From: Lentisphaeria bacterium
Lineage (GTDB): Bacteria > Verrucomicrobiota > Lentisphaeria > Oligosphaerales > PUNB01
DNA length: 7,380 nucleotides
Assembly (NCBI GenBank): GCA_007133055.1
Contig: SLNM01000051.1
Span: 1-7,380 of the forward strand
Reading direction: 5' to 3'
Part shown: positions 1 through 5,466 of the stretch, one piece after another
Position numbering within the stretch: position 1 is the first letter of the stretch
Layout of the letters: the number at the start of each line of letters is the position of its first letter
Notes under the pieces: generated by a model
The model's database searches: none
What the model was told of the DNA's origin: nothing
The model's input: the letters and a program-made list of their open reading frames with translations, nothing else
Made by a program: the position numbers and the translations under genes

Positions 1-62
1 ACAGTGGAGAATATCTCCGCCAGCTCCCGGCAGACGATCTTATGTGGTGGTAGATTTCCCAT
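1..62 (-). CDS. Possible 5' end of a divergent gene, cut by the left edge
   Basis: On the minus strand an ATG at 62-60 opens a frame that stays open to the window edge (about 20 codons, beginning MGNLPPHKIVCREL). In-frame stops lie a few codons upstream, so the ATG would be the true start. An AAGG lies only 2 nt before the ATG, which is too close for a typical Shine-Dalgarno site. A minus-strand TTGATA-16 nt-TATCTT pair just upstream would start transcription almost at the ATG. The peptide has a natural-looking composition but I recognise no family. The plus strand also has short open frames here (stops near 51, 62 and 87), so the tail of a rightward gene is a rival reading. Confidence 0.25.
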   Translation of the reverse strand, partial: MGNLPPHKIVCRELAEIFST

Positions 63-166
63 AACCTTAAGATATTGGTCGAAATAATATTATCAACCAG
101 CTCCTCTCGCTGCTTTCCAAAGATTATGCGGGGCACATTCAGCGCACATGTTGTTCGGTATCGTTT

Positions 167-196
167 TTGACGATTCGGATCGGAGCGGCGAATAAT
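167..196 (+). promoter_or_regulatory. Candidate sigma-70-type promoter overlapping the inverted repeat
   Basis: TTGACG (167-172, 5 of 6 to TTGACA), an 18-nt spacer, then AATAAT (191-196, 5 of 6 to TATAAT). Transcription would start near 203, leaving a leader of about 260 nt before the VWA gene that includes the tandem GC-rich repeats. This is a motif match only. Confidence 0.3.
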
Positions 197-202
197 CGTC
201 AA
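167..202. repeat. 9-bp perfect inverted repeat (stem-loop or operator)
   Basis: TTGACGATT at 167-175 is the exact reverse complement of AATCGTCAA at 194-202, with an 18-nt spacer. It lies in the non-coding stretch before the VWA operon. The left arm contains a TTGACG that can serve as a -35 box for the promoter listed at 167-196, so the symmetry may be an operator overlapping a promoter. No T-run follows, so a terminator is unlikely. Confidence 0.5.
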
Positions 203-213
203 CCGCAATCGCC

Positions 214-268
214 TGCCACGCCGGTATGCCACGCCGGAGCCTTGGCGTAGGCCGGAGCCTTGGCGTAG
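214..268. repeat. Cluster of short GC-rich tandem repeats
   Basis: Two nested direct repeats are seen. TGCCACGCCGG occurs at 214-224 and 227-237. An 18-bp unit, GCCGGAGCCTTGGCGTAG, occurs twice back to back without mismatch at 233-250 and 251-268. Each unit contains the small palindrome GCC-TT-GGC, and ACGCC (231-235) can pair with GGCGT (244-248), so the cluster can form hairpins. No reading frame of note covers it. It looks like an interspersed intergenic repeat family (REP-like) rather than part of a gene, but no other copy is in this window. Confidence 0.65.
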
Positions 269-301
269 GAGGGTCGTCCGTAATCGCAGACCGGCTTTCA
301 G

Positions 302-330
302 TTTCGACAGGCTTGCGACAAAGATATAAT
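302..330 (+). promoter_or_regulatory. Candidate promoter with a consensus -10 box
   Basis: A perfect TATAAT lies at 325-330. The hexamer 17 nt upstream (TTTCGA, 302-307) matches TTGACA at only 3 of 6 positions and there is no extended -10 TG. Predicted start is near 337, giving a leader of about 125 nt for the VWA operon. Confidence 0.35.
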
Positions 331-365
331 TAGACTGGCTATGACTGGCGCATTTGGGACGCCGC

Positions 366-393
366 TTGAAAAGTCATTGAACCCGGCTATTTT
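366..393 (+). promoter_or_regulatory. Alternative promoter close to the VWA gene
   Basis: TTGAAA (366-371, 5 of 6), 16-nt spacer, TATTTT (388-393, 4 of 6). It sits in the most AT-rich part of the leader and would start transcription near 400, about 63 nt before the ATG at 463. It is weaker at -10 than the site at 325-330 but better at -35. Confidence 0.3.
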
Positions 394-462
394 TAATTTT
401 GAAGTTGTCAATCTTGTGCGTGCGTCCTCAACTTGTCCAAGGCATTGATTCAGAGTTGCATA

Positions 463-2244
463 ATGCGTTCGATTCTGGAAAATTTTTCGTACCCTGTCAT
501 TGCCGCTGCGGTATCCATACTGGCGCATTTTCTGCTGATCGCCTTTTCCGGCTGGATACCGGTGCGGGCGCTGCCCCCTTCTTTGGACCTGACCACTCGC
601 TCCATCGGTCGAAGACTGACCATTACCACGGTGGACTGGCCCGGAACCGAGGATGCCGCCTACCGGACTGCCGCCGTCCGGGATGAAACGGATTCGCAGG
701 CTCTGCTCGATCTGGTTGGAGCTATCCGCCCGAGCACAAGTGTGCAGCGACTTTTTGACGAGCGGGGATTGCTGGACGCTCAGGAACCGCAATTGCAATT
801 GAGCGATCAAGCTTCGCCCGCTCCTGCCGCCGACACCGGGGAAAGCACGCAACGGTTGCGTCCGATGACCGGGCCGCGCCCGGAAATTCTAGCCTTCCAG
901 CATGAGTTTAGTCCGCTGCCCCCTCTGTCCTCGTCCCAGCCCGTCACACCTCGTGTGCCCAGAAGCGCCACGGACGAACCACGCCTGCCCAGTCTGTTCC
1001 ATGACAGCGCCACCGTAAGACCCTCGGTTCTGCGAACGGAATTGCTCCTGCCCGCAACTGCCACGATGCCGGAGCTGGCGGAAGCCATTGAATTTTCCCG
1101 CGACACCCCCGAAAGCGACCCGGAACGAATTGTCGACCAGGTGGTCGCCGACCCGCTGCCGACACCGCCGCCGGCACCCCGGCTTAGGAGAACCGAGGAG
1201 ATCGAAGAGGATGTTGCCATTGGCGAGCTGGACAGTATGCTGCAAGTTTCCACGTCCGTCTTTCGCCAGGCGGACGGCAGTGGTTATTTCAGAATTGACA
1301 TATCCCCCAACCCCGCCAGTGAACGGCTTCGGGCGGTGGACAAGGATGTCCTGTTTTTGATCGACACTTCCGGCAGCATTCCCGAACGCAAGCTGAGAGC
1401 ATTCAGAGCGGCGGTTGACAACGCACTTGAATACCTTAATCCCCGGGACCGCTTCAATGTAGTCGCCTTTCGCACACAGCCCGAGAAGCTGTTTGCCGAT
1501 TACCGACCGGTCACACCAGGCAACCAGGGGCGCGCCCGCCTCTTTTTGCGCAATCTGATGAGCCGTGGAATGACCGACATTCACCGGGGGCTGGCTCCTT
1601 TCATCGACCGTGAACTCGGCGACCATCAGCGACCTCTGACCATATTCATCCTGACCGACGGGGTCTCCACCGTGCGCGACCGACTGACCAACCAGCAGAT
1701 CATCCGGCATGTTGGCCGGGAAGCCCATGACAACGTTTCCATATTCACGGTCAGCGCCGGACACCGGGTCAACCGCTCGTTGCTCGACCTGCTGGCTCTG
1801 TCCAACCGCGGCAAGCCTTTGCACGACGAAGACCTTACCGACTTCACCGACATTCTCAAGGACTTCATTGCATCCCATTCAGAAATCATTGTCTCAAACC
1901 TGCAGTACCGGGTGGTGGCAGGCGGTGCCAAGGACATATATCCCCGGCGGCTTCCCCACATGGCCCGCAATCAAATGCTCTCCTTGTACGGACGTTTCCC
2001 CGCCGGCAGCGAACAACTGGCCATCCAAATTATGGGGCGGGACGCCGCCGGCGAACGTCAGGAGCTGATCTATCAGACGAGAATAGCCGAACATCGGGAT
2101 GTCGGCCCAGGCCTGCGCCAGGACTGGCTGGTGCAGCAGGCGCTCCATCTGTTCGTTGAGAACATCCTGCACCCCTCCCCGGAACTGGAAGCCCGATTGG
2201 AGCAAATTTCCCGCACCCACAGAATCGAATTTCCCGAACTATGA
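463..2244 (+). CDS. Membrane-anchored VWA-domain protein with TonB/TolA-like N-terminus
   Basis: Protein of 593 residues. I place the start at ATG 463, after an AGAG 7 nt upstream; the frame also allows TTG 433, but that has no ribosome site and would add ten residues before the anchor. Residues about 10-31 form one hydrophobic segment containing S18-x3-H22 (VSILAHFLLI), the SxxxH pattern of TonB and TolA anchors. About 34-285 is a low-complexity, Pro/Ser/Arg-rich linker (for example LPTPPPAPRLRR). A VWA domain spans about 293-455 with a complete MIDAS site: D301-T-S-G-S305, T371 in GMTDIHRG and D399 in ILTDG, so metal-dependent ligand binding is expected. The C-terminal part (about 470-593, with YPRRLPHMARNQ from 493) resembles the region after the VWA domain in inter-alpha-trypsin-inhibitor heavy-chain-like proteins. 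The likely location is inner membrane with the VWA domain in the periplasm. The ligand and role are unknown. The stop overlaps the proB start (ATGA). Confidence 0.88.
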   Translation: MRSILENFSYPVIAAAVSILAHFLLIAFSGWIPVRALPPSLDLTTRSIGRRLTITTVDWPGTEDAAYRTAAVRDETDSQALLDLVGAIRPSTSVQRLFDERGLLDAQEPQLQLSDQASPAPAADTGESTQRLRPMTGPRPEILAFQHEFSPLPPLSSSQPVTPRVPRSATDEPRLPSLFHDSATVRPSVLRTELLLPATATMPELAEAIEFSRDTPESDPERIVDQVVADPLPTPPPAPRLRRTEEIEEDVAIGELDSMLQVSTSVFRQADGSGYFRIDISPNPASERLRAVDKDVLFLIDTSGSIPERKLRAFRAAVDNALEYLNPRDRFNVVAFRTQPEKLFADYRPVTPGNQGRARLFLRNLMSRGMTDIHRGLAPFIDRELGDHQRPLTIFILTDGVSTVRDRLTNQQIIRHVGREAHDNVSIFTVSAGHRVNRSLLDLLALSNRGKPLHDEDLTDFTDILKDFIASHSEIIVSNLQYRVVAGGAKDIYPRRLPHMARNQMLSLYGRFPAGSEQLAIQIMGRDAAGERQELIYQTRIAEHRDVGPGLRQDWLVQQALHLFVENILHPSPELEARLEQISRTHRIEFPEL

Positions 2245-3395
2245 AACTCAATTACGCAGACACCCAGCGCCGGGCCGCCGTTATCCAGTCCGCCCGACGC
2301 ATCGTCATCAAGGTCGGAACCCGCCTGCTGACCGACTCTGACGGGGACTCCGACGGCAGCCGCATCGGCCAGTTGATTGCCGAAATTGCCGGTCTGCGAC
2401 AGCGCGGCATGGAGATTATACTGGTTACCTCCGGCGCCATCGGAGCCGGCATGAGAGTTCTTGAAATCACCCGGCGACCGGTTCAACTGCCGCGTCTGCA
2501 GGCTCTGGCGGCAGTTGGTCAGTTACGCCTGATGTCGTTCTACGAAGCAGCCGCCCGCCAGCATCAGTTTCATTGTGGCCAGGTGCTGCTTTGCGCCGAT
2601 GACCTGCAGGACCGTGAACGCCACCTCAATACAGCCTTTTGCATCGACACCCTGCTGGGAGGCCGGGTGCTGCCGATCATCAATGAAAACGACTCGGTCA
2701 GCGTCGAGGAAATCAAGTTCGGCGACAACGACCGACTGGCGGCTATGGTGGCCATGCTGGTGCGGGCCGACCTAACCATTCTTCTGACTTCGGTCGACGG
2801 TCTGCACGAAATGCACAATCGCACTTTGGGGCGACGCATCTCTTTGGTTTCCGAGTTCCACCATAAGCTCCGGGTCATGGCGCTGGACACGGCCGACCGC
2901 GACAGCTCGGTCGGAGGGATGGCCAGTAAGCTCAGCGCCGCCGAGACCCTGGCCAAAGCGGGAGAACCCACCTGGATTGCCGACGGCCGTGATTTCTCGG
3001 TTTTGCAGCGCATTTTTGCCGGCGATGACCTGGGCACACTGTTTGTACCCGGCGGCAATGGCCGCATGTCCAATCGCAAACGCTACCTGGCCTTTTTCTC
3101 CGAACCAAACGGCGCCATTGTCATTGATGCGGGCGCCGCACAAGCTCTGACCAAGCCGCGCGGCGCCAGCCTGCTGGCCCGCGGTGTGACTGACTGCCAA
3201 GGGGGATTCGTGCGTGGCGACACCGTTCGGGTGCTGACAACCGACGGCGACGAAATCGCCCGCGGGGTCAGCAACTACAGCCATCCCGAAGTGGCGATGA
3301 TCAAGGGGTTGCACAGCCATGAAATCAAAAAGCTTCTCGGCAACACCGCCGGCTACGACTGTGTAATTCATCGCAACTACCTGGTGCTGACCTGA
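2241..3395 (+). CDS. proB: Glutamate 5-kinase (ProB) with C-terminal PUA domain
   Basis: ATP-dependent phosphorylation of L-glutamate to gamma-glutamyl phosphate, the first and usually feedback-controlled step of proline synthesis, in the cytoplasm. The 384 residues hold an amino-acid-kinase domain (about 18-270) and a PUA domain (about 288-375), the layout of full-length ProB. Visible motifs: RIVIKVGTRLL with K24, VTSGAIGAGM, INENDSVSVEEIKFGDNDR (N148 to about 165), LLTSVDGL and VGGMASKL with K230. The family's usual GTGGM reads SVGGM here (V224-G225-G226-M227). The N-terminus is about 15 residues longer than in E. coli ProB. The start is ATG 2241 inside the ATGA overlap with the VWA gene. 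No Shine-Dalgarno site precedes it, so translation is probably coupled to the gene upstream. proA follows. Confidence 0.95.
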   Translation: MKLNYADTQRRAAVIQSARRIVIKVGTRLLTDSDGDSDGSRIGQLIAEIAGLRQRGMEIILVTSGAIGAGMRVLEITRRPVQLPRLQALAAVGQLRLMSFYEAAARQHQFHCGQVLLCADDLQDRERHLNTAFCIDTLLGGRVLPIINENDSVSVEEIKFGDNDRLAAMVAMLVRADLTILLTSVDGLHEMHNRTLGRRISLVSEFHHKLRVMALDTADRDSSVGGMASKLSAAETLAKAGEPTWIADGRDFSVLQRIFAGDDLGTLFVPGGNGRMSNRKRYLAFFSEPNGAIVIDAGAAQALTKPRGASLLARGVTDCQGGFVRGDTVRVLTTDGDEIARGVSNYSHPEVAMIKGLHSHEIKKLLGNTAGYDCVIHRNYLVLT

Positions 3396-3430
3396 CACCC
3401 GTGAAAAATTTGATGTTGACGGAACAAAAC

Positions 3431-3434
3431 AGGA
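3431..3434 (+). promoter_or_regulatory. Ribosome binding site that decides the proA start
   Basis: AGGA at 3431-3434 stands 8 nt before ATG 3443. The in-frame GTG 3401 and ATG 3413 have no comparable site upstream, and the residues they would add do not resemble the ProA N-terminus. Confidence 0.6.
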
Positions 3435-3442
3435 ACATAGCC

Positions 3443-4720
3443 ATGAACCAGTCATCGACAAACATTGATTTCAAGCAGGAACTAATGGCCATGGGCCAGG
3501 CCACCCGGGAGGCGGCTCGCAAGCTGGCGGTTCTGCCCGGCACCCGCAAGGAGCGTTGCCTGAACGCCATGGCCGACGCCATTATGGACCAGCAACCGAG
3601 TCTGTGCCAGGCGAACCAGCAAGACTTGGCGGCCGGCCGGGAAAGGGGGCTGAGCAAGGCCATGCTTGACCGCCTCGAGCTGACCCCCGAACGAATCGAG
3701 GAAATGGCCAGGGGGCTAAGAGTGCTGGTCGGGCTGCCGGATCCGGTGGGGCGTGTCGATTCCACCTGGATTCGACCTAACGGAATTAAGATTCGCAAGG
3801 TGCGGGTGCCGATCGGGGTAATCGGCATTATCTACGAATCACGTCCCAATGTCACCGCCGACGCCGCCGGCTTGTGCATGAAAGCGGGCAACGCCGTTTT
3901 TCTGCGCGGCGGCTCGGAATCTTTGCGCTCCAACCAGGCAATTGTCAGCGCCCTGCACCAGGGCCTGCGCAGTTGCGAGCTGCCCGAAGCGGCAATTCAA
4001 CTGCTGCCATGGACTGACCGGGCGGCGGTGACAGCCATGCTGAAAATGAACCAATACATTGACCTGATTATTCCCCGCGGCGGCGAAGGGCTGATCCGTG
4101 CCGTAGTCGAAAATTCCACCATCCCTGTAATCAAGCATTACAAAGGGGTCTGCCATATCTACGTGGACCAGGCGGCCGATCCGGCCATGGCCACGGCCAT
4201 TGTCGAAAATGCCAAGTGCCAGCGTCCCGGTGTCTGCAATGCCCTGGAATCCCTCCTGATCCATCGCGACATTGCCGCCAGCCTGGCGCCGAAGCTGTAT
4301 ACGGTACTCAATGACAAGGGGGTTGAGCTGCGAGGAGACCCGGAATTTTGCCGCCTGGTACCCCAGGCCAAGCCCGCCAGCGACGACGACTGGGGCAGGG
4401 AGTTTCTTGACCTGATCCTGGCCGTTCGGGTGGTCGAATCCATTGAACAGGCGATCGAACATATTGCCGAATTCGGCTCGGGACACAGCGAGGCGATTAT
4501 AACTGAAAACAAAACTGCCGCGGCGCTGTTCACCGAACACGTCGACGCCGCCGCCGTCTATGTCAACGCCTCGACACGTTTCACCGACGGCGGACAGTTC
4601 GGCATGGGGGCGGAAATCGGCATCAGCACCGACCGTATTCATGCCCGCGGTCCGATGGGGATCGACGAGCTTACCACCTACAAGTATATTGTCACCGGCA
4701 GCGGTCAGATTAGGACATGA
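3443..4720 (+). CDS. proA: Glutamate-5-semialdehyde dehydrogenase (gamma-glutamyl phosphate reductase, ProA)
   Basis: NADPH-dependent reduction of gamma-glutamyl phosphate to glutamate 5-semialdehyde, the second step of proline synthesis; the product cyclises to pyrroline-5-carboxylate. The protein has 425 residues from ATG 3443, close to the family length (417 in E. coli). It has the aldehyde-dehydrogenase-like ProA signatures: GVIGIIYESRPNVTADAAG, FLRGGSESLRSN, IIPRGGEGLIR, VIKHYKG, the catalytic cysteine C265 in QRPGVCNALESL, and near the end DGGQFGMGAEIGIST followed by HARGPMG. The position usually occupied by Thr in AKTQRPG is Cys here (C259). No reductase for the last step (proC) is in the window. 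The gene lies 47 nt after proB and its stop overlaps the tlyA start (ATGA), so it is in the same operon. Confidence 0.96.
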   Translation: MNQSSTNIDFKQELMAMGQATREAARKLAVLPGTRKERCLNAMADAIMDQQPSLCQANQQDLAAGRERGLSKAMLDRLELTPERIEEMARGLRVLVGLPDPVGRVDSTWIRPNGIKIRKVRVPIGVIGIIYESRPNVTADAAGLCMKAGNAVFLRGGSESLRSNQAIVSALHQGLRSCELPEAAIQLLPWTDRAAVTAMLKMNQYIDLIIPRGGEGLIRAVVENSTIPVIKHYKGVCHIYVDQAADPAMATAIVENAKCQRPGVCNALESLLIHRDIAASLAPKLYTVLNDKGVELRGDPEFCRLVPQAKPASDDDWGREFLDLILAVRVVESIEQAIEHIAEFGSGHSEAIITENKTAAALFTEHVDAAAVYVNASTRFTDGGQFGMGAEIGISTDRIHARGPMGIDELTTYKYIVTGSGQIRT

Positions 4721-5466
4721 AAAACAAGGTGCGGGCCGATCTCCTGTGCGTGGTTCGCGGCCTTTGTTCGAGCCGCAGCCAGGCACGCGGGATGATTCTG
4801 GCCGGACAGGTCCGAATCGGCTCCGACCGACTGGTTGAAAAGCCTGGGGAAATGCTGCCGGAAGACTGCGATCTGCGTATCTTACATCCTTCGCCCTACG
4901 TTGGACGCGGCGCCGATAAACTGGCGCCCGCCCTGTCAGCACACCTGCCCGATCTGGACGGGAGAATCGCCCTGGACATTGGCGCCGCCACCGGTGGGTT
5001 CACCGACCTGCTGCTGCAACGAGGGGCGGCTAAAGTCTATGCCGTCGATGTCGGCTACGGCCAGTTGCATCTAAAGCTGAGACAGGACCCGAGGGTCGTC
5101 TGCCTCGAACGAGTAAACGCCCGCTACCTAGACCGGGAGTTGATCCCGGAATCCATCGAGGTCCTGACGGTTGACGTCTCGTTTATCTCACTTGCCAAGA
5201 TCATTCCCGCCGCCGCTGCCCTGCTCGCTCCGGAAGCCTGGATTTTTTTGCTGGTCAAACCGCAGTTCGAGGCTGCTCGCCAAGAGATAGCCAAGGGCGG
5301 CGTGGTCCGCGACGAAACCGTGCGTCTGAGATGCGTCGAAAAAATCGCCGCCTTCGCCGGCCATCACTGCGGCTGGTGCGATTGCGGAACCATTGCCTCC
5401 CCGATTACCGGGCCCAAAGGGAACCAGGAGTACATTCTAACTATGCGTGCAAGCCGTAGAGATTGA
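4717..5466 (+). CDS. tlyA: TlyA-family rRNA 2'-O-methyltransferase (hemolysin A family)
   Basis: S-adenosylmethionine-dependent RNA methyltransferase of 249 residues. An S4 RNA-binding domain covers about 5-60 (ADLLCVVRGLCSSRSQA, then ILAGQVRIG) and an FtsJ/RrmJ-type Rossmann methyltransferase domain about 61-245. The SAM motif is ALDIGAATGGFTD (85-97). The expected catalytic K-D-K-E set can be placed at K68 (GRGADKL), D153 (VDVSFISL), K181 (LVKPQFE) and E238 (GNQEYIL). Family members methylate the ribose of cytidines in 16S and/or 23S rRNA, and some were first named hemolysins; rRNA modification is the safer role here. Two motif letters differ from the form I know (YVSRGG to YVGRGA, GASTGG to GAATGG). 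The ATG lies in an ATGA overlap with proA; AGGA (4712-4715) is only 1 nt away, so coupling is likely. The last 26 bp overlap the convergent regulator gene. Confidence 0.92.
   Translation: MKNKVRADLLCVVRGLCSSRSQARGMILAGQVRIGSDRLVEKPGEMLPEDCDLRILHPSPYVGRGADKLAPALSAHLPDLDGRIALDIGAATGGFTDLLLQRGAAKVYAVDVGYGQLHLKLRQDPRVVCLERVNARYLDRELIPESIEVLTVDVSFISLAKIIPAAAALLAPEAWIFLLVKPQFEAARQEIAKGGVVRDETVRLRCVEKIAAFAGHHCGWCDCGTIASPITGPKGNQEYILTMRASRRD

Noticed and set aside
1..432. CRISPR array, tRNA or riboswitch in the left non-coding stretch
   Set aside because: The repeats are too few and are adjacent rather than spaced by unique spacers, and I see no cloverleaf or known riboswitch core.
889..1878. Long open frame of about 330 codons on the minus strand opposite the VWA gene
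   Set aside because: It lies wholly antisense to a well-supported gene, shows no recognisable motif and is the kind of shadow frame expected in GC-rich coding DNA.
3401..3442. GTG at 3401 or ATG at 3413 as the proA start
   Set aside because: Neither has a Shine-Dalgarno site, and the added residues are not ProA-like. ATG 3443 has AGGA 8 nt upstream and gives a family-like length.
3839..4942. Long open frame of about 370 codons on the minus strand opposite proA and the start of tlyA
   Set aside because: It crosses the proA/tlyA junction antisense to both, has no family-like motifs, and the sense proteins are unmistakable.
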